Assembly: GCA_034401795.1 (NCBI GenBank)
Contig: CM067369.1
Span: 184,461,881-184,525,880 of the forward strand
Reading direction: 5' to 3'
DNA length: 64,000 bases
Source: Chaetoderma sp. LZ-2023a
Lineage: Eukaryota; Mollusca; Caudofoveata; Chaetodermatida; Chaetodermatidae
Part shown: positions 47,708 to 62,016 of the stretch, piece after piece
Position numbering within the stretch: position 1 is the first letter of the stretch
How the letters are laid out: each line of letters starts with the position of its first letter
Translations under genes and position numbers: made by a program
The notes under the pieces: model-generated
Told to the model about the DNA's origin: nothing
What the model saw: only the letters and a program-made list of their open reading frames with translations
Databases searched by the model: none

Positions 47708-50700
47708 GCGGGGTGCATCTGTGCATTTATATGTGAAGTAAGTTTGACTTTATCTTCTGTTAGAGCATTGTATTAAAAGTAAAAATAGCCATTGTAGACA
47801 TTCTGAATCAGGTAGACACTTTTTCTACCCTGGTTTTATATTCCGCCATACCCGGGATTATGCGATTTTGTCTCTGGGGGTCATAAATCAAAATCTTTAT
47901 AAGATATGTAACTCAAAATTCATACACTTTATTGTCATTGAAAGGAAGCATAATTTTATGAGATATTGTAAAGGTGTATTCTACTGAAAAGTGACAAAAG
48001 TGAATTTTTGATGGAACACAGTTTTCACTTTTGTATGAGAAATTCAGTAAATAAGTATATCCATAGTTTTGTAATCAGTTGTTTGTTTGTATACATGGGA
48101 CCAAACATTCCCAAACAGTAGCCAAACGGAGATCCAACACACTATGTCCAAAATCTTTAAAGTACATTCCTGGATTTGATTTTAATGCTGAAACCGTTGT
48201 ACTAAATTTACTTGTGGTTGTGCAATCATTTCGTGTAAGTGTGTGCAATGCTGGTAGAACACCTGGTGATTACCCTAATTTTAATGCCAGAATGTGAATT
48301 GGTCTCACAATCCCTCCAACATAACCTTGTCCAGATTTCTTTCACATCAGTGCCGATCAGAGTACCACGGAAGCACAATGCAAACACGTTAGTATCAGCG
48401 GACAAAATAACTCTCCCGAAACCCATTTTGATCTGCATGCTTGGACTGTTGTATAATGCGAACAGCTGCCTTTTCCCAATTAGAGGCAAGTTCTGGAAGT
48501 TCTAAGTTGCTATGACCCCAACGTTGTCATGTCAGTGATCCATCTGCCATTCCACTAAGAAGGCTCTTTGTATCAGGGTAATGAAGAGGACGTTGATCTT
48601 TAATCCATTTGCTGAGCAGGATTTGAAGTAAGGTTTTATTCTTTTTCGATGGCCAGAAAGTATTCATCTCTTTATCCAGTTGTATGGCAAAGCAAATGTT
48701 CCGCTGCTCGATGGCTGCTATCATAGTTCACTGTCTTTGACAAATTTCTGAATATATGTATCTAATACAAAATGAATCTGTGTGACATTTTGGCAACGTG
48801 AAAGTATCATTGCGAAAACAGAACTTCAGAAATCTTCAAAATGTGTTAAGTGTTTTGTGTTGACCTTCCTGACAAACGCCATAATATCAATAATATAACG
48901 TGTCTCTATATCATAATCCCATTAAGTTGGGAAGTATGGGATCTGGTAATCCTTCTCAGATAGTTTCTTCTCTAATTCTTTTCCGAACAGATAATCTTCA
49001 GGACTGATCTTTGGACAATCTCCGCCATAACTTGACACACCAGGTCAGACTTGAAAGGATCTGTGTTATTGTAGCCTCTAACTCTGGCCAAGTCCATGTG
49101 CTTCTGCCCTATGTCGACCTCTCTGTTTTTCTCTCTATGATTTACATTTCTTCAAATGTTTTGGGATTGCTTCTGCGAATTGTCGTTGAGATTGTCACTG
49201 TTTTCTTTACAAACCGATTCCTTCAGAACGTAATATTCTAAGCCCTTTCCATCACCATGACTATGCTCTTACAGATTTGACCTGACATTATTACCTGTAG
49301 GAGCATATTGTGAAGTATCTGCTCGGTTTCTGAAGCCACATTGAATGGATTTTCGATTGAAACAATGTAAGCTAATATATTTGAATCGGTTTTTCATTAG
49401 ATGCCGTTTCTGCAGTACTGAATTTATGGCTTACAATTAATCCAAAGCATGTCATTTCGACTCAACTTTGTTCTATGAAACTATTTGACACAGCTAGCAT
49501 CTCGGGATATTTTTTCAGATGCCTGTACCAGTATTTGAAGACTGGTTGATTGCCTGCCCTAAACACATGTCAGGAGCAATTGCTATAACTGAGCTGGCTG
49601 AATGTTTCCCGACAAACCTTCCGGCTACAAACATACAAGGAGCGACACCACAAATAGTTTGTTGAGTTGAACAATGCAAATATAGTAAGCAATTCTTGAG
49701 CACATCCCACATCCTCTCTCTCTCTCTCTCTATCAGCTCTGATAATGTTTTATCAGCCCAACAATCTTCATAAAATAGTCCAAATATGCAAATATGTCTT
49801 TCTCTTGACACATATTCTGTAAATATTCTTAACATTTTTTTTAGAAAATCTCGTCCGAGTATATCAAGCACGTCTTTGCCACCACTATCCAATTGGAAGA
49901 ACTCGGCCAACTGTAGTCTTTGCATTGTCTCAGTAAGCAAAGTCAGGCAGGATACACATCGCTCAAAATCTTGACTACTTATAGCTTGTTCTTCATTTGC
50001 CACAAAGACATGGTTCTACATCCAAATTCTTTGCATCCCCCTTTCAAGGATTTGTCAATTATGCCAAGCAGGCTTTTGATCAAATGAAAATCTCACATGA
50101 GAACGACCAAGTCTGTGAATTCATGGGGGTTCCACAGACGTATTTTACGAGCAGCCATATAAACACCTTCATCACATAATACTGGTAGTTGTAGTTGTTG
50201 AAGTTGCCTACAAATGTTCTCAAATTTCCTCATCTCGCTAAACACTGTTTGGTATTCTGTGGCAGGAAATGATAACACTGGAAGAAAGCTTACTATCTTC
50301 AGGTTTAAGGTCTTATTGCTGATTTGAGAATTGAAGGAACTCAAAGAGGGCGTTGTTTGGTGTTCATATTCTGCATTGACGTATCCTTCTTCAATTTCTC
50401 TTAGACCTAGCCTAAAAATTGTTCATGTCAGATCCTTGAGTTTTACTTCTTTTTTGATGGACTCCTCTGCATGGTACATGTTGTCTGGAATGCAAAAAAC
50501 TCATGTAATATTCCATTTGTCACTTGACATGGAACCTTGTGTGTAAATACATTTACATCATGAATGACATTTGTTTCAAATAGAGTTGGCGTTATAGATA
50601 TCTCAGCTGGTATATCCTGGAAGAGAGCAAACACGGTATCATGGCTTAATCCTCTAATCACCGATACGGTACTTTTTATTGTCAAAATGATCAAATGCCC

Positions 50701-50977
50701 CTTTTGTAAAGGTGGATCAAACTGACTGTGGATGGGTGTGTACCATGACATGACTCAACATTTAGGTTTTCCATATCATTATGATATAGAAGTATATAAT
50801 CATAACTACACATAGCCCAGTGGTTGAAAGGAGTGCATCAATGTGGAACTTCTACATGTTGCATGTATAGACTCCGCAATCCACATATGTAATGCCATTC
50901 ACTGCCTACCATGTTTACCATATCGTAGAGAAACTTATAAAAACTGCTTTCACCTTTCTCTCCTATCTGGTTTCTGA

Positions 50978-52879
<1,902 letters not shown>

Positions 52880-53985
52880 TATATATATATATATATATTT
52901 ATATATATTGTAAGGAAGTACACACTCTTCTTCTTGTACACAATCTGGAATGGAAATATTTCTCAATGGTAAGGCAAGGTCACTGGCATCGCCGACTTTA
53001 TCACAACGATATGAACTAAGTCTTTATCAAGATCACTGATCCTGGTATAATGTTTGTGCTGCAGACTTAGTACAGTTTTATGGCACTAAAGATTTGTGCC
53101 AAAAACATAAATGCACATCTTGAAGTTCACTAGTACATAAACATACTTCATCCTTAAATTACAGTACTGCCTTAAAACAGTTTTTGCATATATTTTAGAT
53201 AATCGCCTTTTGAGTAAGTTTGTCACATATTACATATTTCCAGCTCATTCTTACCTATTGAATTTTGATCTTAAAGTGATTGGAGACCTTGTTGCTAGCC
53301 TGGTATCTGCTGTATCGGTCTCGGTTATCTGCTTCTCAGCAGCTGTATTTATTTTGAAACGCCAGCGCTTATACCATGTCAAGTAGATGTCAATAATGGC
53401 AATCTTAAAATATTATCATAAAATTGTACAAATAAAAACTTCTATTATAGATTGGATTAATCATTATACTCACGAAGGATGGTTAATTTTAATCAAGATA
53501 ATGAAATATTGTGTTCTGTTATTTTGGCAAACCGAAAATAATGGGCATGGGATTAACATAATATGTAGTGAATATCCTGAATCTACCAGAAGCAACATTG
53601 CTTCTTCTGAATATTTCAGAATCCATGATAGCCAAGATTTATTTTAAGGTATGTTTACCTTGGTTGTTATTATTATGACTGTTCATATACCTATATTGTC
53701 CAAATTTCTGACACAAAAGTGAAAAGGATTTTTCGTCAAAAATTCAAGATTTTTGTATATTTGCAGCAAAATACACTTTTATATAAACTTTCAGAAAATT
53801 TTGCTCCGCTATAATGAAAATAATTTGAGTTAATTTTGAGTCATATATCTTATAAAGAATTTGATGTCTGACTGGCAGAGTGAAAATATCATTATTGCAA
53901 TTATTGCTGTATTGGTAGAAAATGTTGTCTACCTGATTCGGAATGGCCACCCTGGATTTTCTTACTTCTAATACCATACACTAAG

Positions 53986-54304
53986 AGAAAATAATGTCAA
54001 GCAGAGGTGACATATCATTACACACGGACCCCCTCCAGCCGTCCGAGTAGAGTTTGATGCTACCTGGCAAATTTTAAAGCCGATGTCATTGGTTTGATTG
54101 ACCTCTATATCGAGTCCCTAATTTCTAGCTCCCATTCAGGCCAGATAGAGGCTGATTTAATATCAGTCTTTTATCGTTAACTTCCACAATGTATTTTCAT
54201 TCGTATGCATTATACCCCTGGCTGGAGAGAGGCAACGAGGATGATGGAGAATGACCATGTTCCTACACCGGTGAGATAGTCCACCACTGAGGCATGAACT
54301 GTTA
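53986..54304. other. No gene recognised
   Basis: Short unique-looking stretch. Confidence 0.5.
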
Positions 54305-54508
54305 ACTGTTGCAAGCCACCAGGCAATAATTTCATTGGGCAATAACTATTGACATGGTAAACATTTTGAAAATAATTTGACTGAAAGTTGTTGTTGGTTT
54401 AGCCACCAACAACTTTCAGTCAAGTTGTTTTCGAAATATTCAGTATAACCAGAGTTAGACTCCATGGAAAATGTAGTCTGCACGAATTAATCAGACAGAC
54501 AGCTAAGT
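54305..54508. repeat. Foldback element, family D
   Basis: GTTGCAAGCCACCAGGCAAT flank. Palindrome GACTGAAAGTTGTTGTTGG against CCACCAACAACTTTCAGTC. Right flank GGAAAATGTAGTCTGCA. Confidence 0.9.
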
Positions 54509-54601
54509 AGTCTTGAGCCATGACCACTACAACGATTATCGATATTTATTGATATTTTATAGAAATCCTAAAGAGAGTGCGTGCACGGAATAAAGTGATC
54601 A

Positions 54602-54950
54602 ATTCCTAGCTATGTTCGCCCATTTGTAACTAACCCACACCCACTTTTACGCGTGTTAAAATCGATTTGAAACATTGAAACTTGAATTCCCAGAATCTAA
54701 ATTTCAAAGTACCTATATTGGTAAGCTGTTGAATATTTTGAAACTAATTTCAATATGTGGTGTTGCTGCCTATGGCTCCAACGGCTCCCAGTCAGATTAG
54801 TTTCAGAATTTTCAACAGAATGGTCAGTAAATTGCAAATCCATGAAAGATATACAATACGCACACACGTGATGGACCTTTTCAATTTTCGTGACGGACCG
54901 GTGATGCGTCATTTTGATTGTTACACCAGCTAACATGGGACGTATTCGAT
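54602..54950 (+). repeat. MITE family B copy, uninterrupted
   Basis: ATTCCTAGCTATGTTCGCCC through a palindrome to CATGGGACGTATTCG, then GTCAGATACTGGAGCGACAA. It shows B without a nested A copy and helps to define where A sits in the others. Confidence 0.7.
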
Positions 54951-54960
54951 TATACCGTCA

Positions 54961-55213
54961 GATACTGGAGCGACAAGTCGGCCTGATGATCCACTCATTA
55001 TCATACTAATCATTACTCGGGCATTTTCACCACAATCAGATGATTTATACTCATGTATGCTTTCAAGAATATATCAAATGCACGTCCCTTGTTTTCGACA
55101 CACCCTCAAACAACACATAAAACATTATCCTGCTTACCGAGCTGTTTGATGATCCGAAACTTTGATTTTTTTTTGGTTGGCAAATGTTCGTATGTGTTGC
55201 AATGGCTGAAGTA
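54961..55213. other. No gene recognised
   Basis: AT-rich, no motif. Confidence 0.5.
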
Positions 55214-55429
55214 GTTTAACTGCCTGCCTGCTGCAAGCCAGCAAGCAAAAAATCAATGGACAATAACTCTGGACCGCTGGTTATTTTGAAAACAATTTGA
55301 CTGAAAGTTGTTGGTGGCCTGGCCACCAACAACTTTCAGCCAAATTGTGTTCAAAATAGTCAGCGTATCCAGAGTTAAAACACAATGGAAATTATAGTCT
55401 GCAGAAATTCAGAAGGCAGGCAGTTAAAT
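55214..55429. repeat. Foldback element, family D, with clear terminal repeats
   Basis: Outer ends AGTTTAACTGCCTGCCT and AGGCAGGCAGTTAAA. Inner palindrome GACTGAAAGTTGTTGGTGGC / GCCACCAACAACTTTCAGC. It has the best defined ends of the three family D copies. Confidence 0.92.
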
Positions 55430-56452
55430 AGTTAGCTTAATGATTTTATGTCACTCAGACAGTCATCTATTGCAATGCCTTAGACTACACAAAACAACAG
55501 AATTATAAGATAAAATGGATGGAATATATAGAAAATATGATAATGACAACAGGAAATATACATATCGTAGATGCGGAAAATATCAATAAAAAACAGGTAA
55601 TGAAGCGGATTAAAAAAACCTTACAGACTCAATTCGAAAACAACTGAATAAATGAAATACAGACAAAAACTAGGTTAACTTTTTATGCAAAAATAAAGAA
55701 CACTATTAAGTTTGAGCCATATCTAACAGTACTGCCACATAAGGAAGTCATTACACTTTGCCATTTCCGACCTTTAAATCATCAACTAGGCATTGGAACT
55801 CAAAGATGGATTGGAATAGAGAGAGAGAGAGAGAGATGAGCGACTATGAGATGTAATGCTGTCAAAGATGAGAATCACCTCTTATTTTCTTCCCAGAAAT
55901 TTAACACAGAACGTCAAAAATACATTCCAAACTAGTATACGGTAAACAACAAAGATGAACAGACAGACGGGCTAGTATCCAAATGCAATAAACGTGTGTT
56001 AAATATATTAGATTATCAACGAAGACTAGCGTGTAACAGAACCCGTATAGCTTGCACCTTTATGCATTATGTTGAATGATAAAGCCCATAGATGCATCAA
56101 GGTGTACAAATATGGTGTTGAGTATAATACTGGCTAGCTTGATCATGCGCATACCCTTACTATGGGGGTAGTTGTCGCGACCGCGGATGACGTGAGTTCG
56201 GTAAATCGCAATTGTGCATGACCGGGTATTCAATGACTGGCCGACGCAGATGATCAGCTGCATATATATCCTTCAAAAATTACTAAATTATCTTTGGTAA
56301 TTTGAAGAGAAATTGAACAGACACAGATTTACATATTTTTATCGGAAATAAAATTGTATTGGCTCTATTAATCTGGCATTTTATTCGATTACGTAATAGG
56401 TTTAGTGACAAAAACATATTATTTTGTAGACTATAAATGGGGGGGGGGGGGG
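55430..56452. other. No gene; short GA run and G-run
   Basis: (GA)n at 55818-55837 and a G-run at 56439-56452. Short frames without motifs. Confidence 0.5.
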
Positions 56453-56500
56453 CAGAAGGATAAATTCCTCGCCACTTGGTTCCTTGCGAGAACCCATTCA
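56453..56500 (+). repeat. Left member of a distant inverted repeat
   Basis: GCAGAAGGATAAATTCCTCG and the following CCACTTGGTTCCTT match 60768-60816 in inverted orientation with one mismatch over about 34 bp, then weaker similarity (GAGAACCC). The pair brackets the tandem arrays at 56.6-59.8 kb. Confidence 0.85.
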
Positions 56501-56609
56501 TTTCGGCCGAATATGCGTATTAATCGCACGCACGTCGAACTATTTCGGTACTGTACACGCATGCGCATAGGTTAGCGCAGATTTTGATGGCATAGTCAGA
56601 TTCTGTAAA

Positions 56610-57330
56610 ACACTAAGGGGTGCCTTGAGGGAACCTTTATTTTATACATAAAAATTATAAATATGCCTACATAGATATAGCCAGACGTCTGAGGGGTACC
56701 TCGATGGACCCTTTATATATGTAGATGTAAGGGTGCCTTGGGGGAACATGTATTTATGTAGATTGCTGAGGGTGCCTTGAAGGAACCTGTATTTATGGCG
56801 ATGTTTGAGGTGTGCCTTCAGGGAACATGTATTTATGTAGATTGCTGAGGGTGTCTTTATTTATGTAGATGCCGGAGGGGTTCCTTGAGGGAGCCTTTAT
56901 TTATGTAGATGTCTGAGTGGTCCCTTGAAGGAACCTTTATTTATGTAGATGTCTGAGGGGTGCCTTGAGGGAACCACTATTTATGTGGATTGCTGAGTGT
57001 GCCTTGAGGGAACCTTTATTTATGCAGATGTCTGAGTCGTGCCTTGAGGGAACCCTTATTTATGTAGGTGTTTGAGTGGTGCCTTGAAGGAACCTGTATT
57101 TATGCAGATTGTTGAGCAATACCTTGAGGGAATTAACATGTATTTATGAAGATTGCTGAGAGGTGCCTTGATGGAACATTTATTTATGTAGATGTCTGAG
57201 GGGTGCGTTGAAGGAACCTGTATTTATGTAGATTGTTGAGAGGTATCTTGAGGGAATTAACATGTATTTATGCGGATTGCTGAGCGTGCCATCAGGGCAC
57301 CTTTATTTATGTAGATGTCTAAGTGGTGCC
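56610..57330 (+). repeat. Tandem array of about 40-bp units, direct arm
   Basis: About 17 units of the form GTGCCTTGAGGGAACCTTTA, then TTTATGTAGATGTCTGAGGG, with substitutions and small indels. It ends at a head-to-head junction with the opposite array. Confidence 0.9.
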
Positions 57331-57655
57331 TTCAGACATCTACATAAATACATGTTCCCTGAAGGCATCCCTCAGCCATCTACATAAATACAGGTTCCAT
57401 GAATGCACCCCTCGGACATCTACATAAATACAGGTTCCTTCAAGGCACCCTCAGCAATCTACATAAATACAGGTTCCTTCAAGGCACCCCTCAGACATCT
57501 ACATAAATAAAGGTTCCCCCAAGACACATTCAGCAATCTACATAAATACAGGTTCCCTCAAGGCATTCCTCAGCCATCTACATAGATAAAGGTTCCCTCA
57601 AGGCACCTCTGAACAATCTACATAAACACAAGTTCCTTCAAGGCACCCAGAAGTA
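57331..57655 (-). repeat. Tandem array of about 40-bp units, inverted arm
   Basis: About eight units of the same repeat in reverse orientation (AGACATCTACATAAATACAG, then GTTCCCTCAAGGCACC). The junction TATGTAGATGTCT-AAGTGGTGCCTTC-AGACATCTACATA forms a hairpin, and the two arms can pair over hundreds of bases. Confidence 0.92.
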
Positions 57656-57914
57656 CTCAGACACTATACATCTCTTATCCCTGGTAATCAGGCCTCTTCT
57701 CCCTTATGAGCTTTCAACTTGGTTGGACCGTAAAGTATGCATTCACATTACCCACACTGCCCTCGCAGGTACCTATTTACAGTTATGTGGACTGGATCAA
57801 TGCAGAGTGAAGGTCCTTCTCACGAATACAACGCGGCGGCCAGCCAGGAGAAGAACTGTCAACCTTTGAGGTACCAACGCTCGCTCCTAACCACTCAGCC
57901 AATACGCATCTACT
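57656..57914. other. No gene recognised
   Basis: Single-copy looking spacer between two tandem regions. The 61-codon frame here has no motif. Confidence 0.5.
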
Positions 57915-59125
57915 CTAGCTAATCTAATTTAAGCTATGCATTGTAGCTTAGCTTAGTCCAGTATAGATTGGCTTAGACCAGTATACCTTAGCTTATTGCG
58001 GCATAGCTTAACTTAGCTCAGTATAGCTTAGCACAGCATAGCATAGCTTAATCCAGTATAGCTTTGTACACTGTACAGCTTAGCTTAGACTAGTATAACA
58101 TAACTTAACATAGGCTAGTATAGCATAGCATAGCTTAACAGACTAGTATAGCATGGTTTAGCCTAGACTAGTATGGCATAGCTTAGCACAGAATAGTATC
58201 GCTTAGTCTAGTCAAGCATAGCTTAGTTTAGACTAGTATAGCTTGGATTAGAGTACGATATCTTAGACTAGACTAGCATAACTTAGTCTAGTCTAGTATA
58301 GCATAGCTTGGCATAGCCTTGTATAGCACAGCTTAGCCTATACTAGTATAGCTTAGACTATTATAGCTTAGACTAGTACAGCTTAAACTGATAGAACATA
58401 CACTAGTATAGCTTACACTAGCAAAGCTTAGACTAATATTACTTGAACCAGTATGGCTTAAACCAGTTTAGCTTAGACCAGTATAGCCTGGCTTAGCTTG
58501 ACTAGCTAGCATAGCTTAGTCTAGACTACTATAGCTTAGACTAGACTAGTATAGCTTAGAGTATGCTAGTATACTTTAGACTAGACTAGTATAGCTTAGA
58601 ATAATATTGCTTAAACTAGTATAGCCTAGACTAGTATAACATGGACTTGTATTGCTTAGACTAGACTAGTATAGCTCTGACTAGACTAACATAGCTTAGA
58701 CAGACTAATATAGCTTAGACTAGTATAGCTTAGACTATACAAGTATTGCTTAGACTAGTATAGATTAGACTAGTATGGCTCAGACTTATCTTAAACCAGG
58801 ATAACTTATACTAATATGGCTTAGACTAGTATAGCTTAAACTAGTATAGCTTAGACTAGTATACCTTAGACTAATATAGTTTTGACTAGTATAGCTTGCA
58901 TTATTATAACTTAGACCAGTATGACTTAGACCGGTATGGTTTAGATGAGTGTGGCTTAGACTAGTATGGCTTAGATAGTATTGCTTAGACTAGTTTTGCT
59001 TAGACTAGTTTAGCTTAGACTAGTATAGCTTACATTAGTATAGCTTAGACCACTATAGCTTGCACTAATACAGCTTAGACTAGTATAGCTTGGATTATCT
59101 TGCCTTATCTTGGCTTAGCTTGGCT
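57915..59125. repeat. Decayed 15-bp satellite
   Basis: Dozens of variants of TAGCTTAGACTAGTA, most regular at 58500-59080 and diverged at both ends. Stretches of CTTGGCTTAGCTTGGC at 59095-59150 continue it. Confidence 0.9.
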
Positions 59126-59655
59126 TGGCTTGGCTTAGCTTGGCTTAGCATTGCCCTGGTCGACATAGCTGTAAATAGGTACCTGCCGTATGTTGCTGCC
59201 GGGCTTGGTCTGTCTGCCTGTCTGCCATCCTGCCTGCATACATGCCTGCCTGCCTGCCCCCTAGACTTAGCCTACCTTACGATAATTTAGGGATGCATTG
59301 TGCAGCCTAGCCTAAGTATAACTAGCCTCGCCAACTCACCTTAACCTACCCTAGACATAGCATATCGGCGAGCCTAGCTTGCATAGCCTAACATAGGCCT
59401 AGCCTTCCCAGCTTAGACTAAACTAGCCTAACAAAATCTAGGCTAGACTATCCCAATGAGTAGATTAGCCTAAGCATAGCTAACTCAGCTTGGATTACCC
59501 TAGACTTAGCCTATAGTCTAGCCCAGCCTAACCTAACAAAGACTAGCTTGGCATACCCTAGCCTATCCAAGCCTAACATACCATAGCTTTAGACTTAGTC
59601 TAGCATAGGCTAGCCTAGGTGTAGTTTGCGTAGTCTAAACTAAGGCCAACTTAGG
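59126..59655. repeat. Transition zone of CTAG/CCTA-rich words
   Basis: TGCCTGCC units at 59212-59262, then irregular AGCCTAGCCTAAC words grading into the 5-bp array. There is no coding signal; a 66-codon frame is formed by the repeats. Confidence 0.7.
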
Positions 59656-59762
59656 TTAGACCTAGACCTAGCCTAGCCTAGCCTAGCCTAGCCTAGCCTA
59701 GCCTAGCCTAGCCTAGCCTAGCCTAGCCTAGCCTAGCCTAGCCTAGCCTAGCCTAGCCTAGC
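59656..59762. repeat. (CCTAG)n array
   Basis: About 20 near-perfect units of GCCTA. It is related to the words of the degenerate region before it. The unit is not a known telomere repeat (TTAGGG, TTAGG, TTAGGC). Confidence 0.95.
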
Positions 59763-60767
59763 CCCCAACCTCCAAGCTCGATAAAATAATTTGGGGTGGG
59801 GGCTAATGTCTTTAACCCCCCTCCGCCTTTCAATCTTCCTAGTGTACATTTTTTAACCCCGAATTATCAATCAAAATGCAGGAGATGACTTTCAAGAGCA
59901 TCTATTTTAACAACATTTTCGGTGTAGTCCCCGCCACCCCACCCACGCAGTGTTGTGTGTACTGTGAATATGTATTTTCTATGGTACTGTCATTGTCCAC
60001 TGACCACATATTGCGATTGTTCATAAATCTTATATCAACAATATCTAGGAACACATAAGCAGATCACTGATGGCGACAGTCTGTGATATCATTAACCAGG
60101 CATTAACACTTTAACTAGACAGACCTTCTGAAATGATCTTGAAAAAGTCGATTTACACGCCCTGATTTGAAATTTTGGCATAGCAAACCAGTCATTCAAG
60201 TGGAAGATTTCTAAAATATTCCTTTCATGCTCTGTAAATTAACATTTTTAAAGAGAAAAATTATCATTTTCTCATTTTCCTGAGCAATTTTAAGCACGAA
60301 TTATCACTCAGAATGCAGGAGATGGCTTCTCAGAGCATTTAATTTTCAGAATTTTCCGGAGGAAGACCACCCGGAACCCCCATATTAGGGAGCCCACCAA
60401 ATTCACGCCCCTTCAACACGAGATCTTGCATCCAGCCCTAGCCCCCACCCCCACCCCCACCCCCCACCCCACTCCACCCCCCCACCCCCACCTGTTGCAG
60501 AGACACTCCGCCGCCACTGCCCCTCCCGCCCCACCTCCCCTGCCTCAAGAAATCCATTAGTACTGTTTGACGTCACAGAAAATATGTAGGTTATAATTAA
60601 AGTTTTGAGGTAATAGCTATCCCATCTTTCAGGGGCCAGATATCCATTTGTTTAACTTTAAAAACATCAATTTCCATCTATTTTACTCAGGCAATGCAGA
60701 ATAAGGTGGTATGTTAAAGAACTATGTTCCGTGCGCATCTATTGAATGTAGTAAAGCGGCGCAGCAA
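59763..60767. other. No gene; short direct repeat and C-rich tract
   Basis: GAATTATCAATCAAAATGCA near 59861 recurs as GAATTATCACTCAGAATGCA near 60298, with GGAGATG after both (a diverged dispersed repeat). C/A-rich tract at 60438-60545. A family C relic lies at 60183-60250. Confidence 0.55.
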
Positions 60768-60816
60768 GAATCGGGTTCCCTGAAGAAACCAAGTGGCGAG
60801 GAATTTATCCTTCTGC
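60768..60816 (-). repeat. Right member of a distant inverted repeat
   Basis: Inverted copy of 56453-56500, 4.3 kb away. Here AAGAAACCAAGTGGCGAGGA and then ATTTATCCTTCTGC. Confidence 0.85.
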
Positions 60817-61530
60817 AGAAAACACTGAACTTTGAAATGGCGCTTTTGAGAGGGTCATGAGTAATCTAGCTAGTGTACGATAACTATGGACTAGACTGAT
60901 TTGAGGTAATGGCAGTAGCAATATCCGGTCGGACTACTTAAAATACATCAATCTGCTTATCTGCTCACGGTTTGGAACACAAATCCATAGATACCAACGT
61001 TCTAAGGAGCAATGCATACATACCACGTTAACTTTGAAAAATATTACTCCACCGCCACTATAATACAAAGTCTATATGATGTAAATAGATGTTCATAAGC
61101 TCCATATGCTATTGTTTATCCTGGAAGAATAAAGATAACTTGAACCTGATAGACTCTATTGAAAACAATGTGTGTTAAACATAAACCATATTTCTCCAAC
61201 GACGCTTGCAGTTATTAAAGATACATTACCTAATTAGGAAAATTTCAGTATTTTTGCTGGATACAATAATGGTCCCGGTGTATTATTAGTACATAGTAAT
61301 TTGTATACATAAATTCCGACCCCGTCACACATATTTGTTAATATTTGGGTTTATTCTAGAAACTCGTGTACGCGTGTGAGTTTTCAATTTAGGGAAGCAT
61401 TATATTTACGAAACAATCCGATTTGAAAGAACTAAAATAGCTTAAATATGTCTAGACAGTTCGCTGGCGATAGACAAACCACTAGCAACACGACGATCGG
61501 CGATCTGAAACATCAAAGCGCTACGCTCTG
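60817..61530. other. No gene recognised
   Basis: AT-rich, no motif. Confidence 0.5.
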
Positions 61531-61782
61531 GGAGGACAGAAACCGCAAAAATTTTATCTGGACATCAAACAAATAAGTTGCATAATAATATTTTTTTGTT
61601 TATGCAAGACCAGCACCGAATCCCAAACCACCGCTATGTAATGAATACCCTGGTTTCTCCGCGAAAGGGAGGTGAAGGACACTGTCAGATTTGTGTTTAT
61701 AATTTTTATATTTGTTAAAGAATATTATTATGCAACTTATTTGTTTGATGTCCAGCTATAATTTTTGCGGTTTCTGTCCTCC
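61531..61782. repeat. Inverted-repeat element with 62-bp arms
   Basis: The left arm 61531-61592 (GGAGGACAGAAACCGCAAAA ... GCATAATAATATT) and right arm 61721-61782 are inverted, nearly identical copies with about 130 bp between. The ends GGAGGACAGAAACCG could be terminal repeats of a small non-autonomous transposon. No other copy is seen in the window. Confidence 0.85.
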
Positions 61783-62016
61783 TGCATCTTCTTGGATATT
61801 GAGTGGTCGTCATATATATAACAAATGATGATAAAATGAGGGTATTGGACATGGCTCCATATATGAAAATTATAGCTCTATCAGCTATAGCCCATTTAAA
61901 CAAGTTATCCGCGGTAAAATGAATCAGATGCCTAAATACACACGCTGTTGTATATGAATAGGCGTACGCAGTAGATAGATCAATCCGTGTAATTTTAGAT
62001 TATTCCTTTCGCACTA

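Noticed and set aside
56439-56452. G-run as a G-quadruplex element
   Set aside because: A single homopolymer run; length may be an assembly error and no further G-tracts lie close by.
59656-59762. Telomere repeat
   Set aside because: The unit CCTAG is not a known telomere motif, the tract is short and it sits between unrelated sequences.
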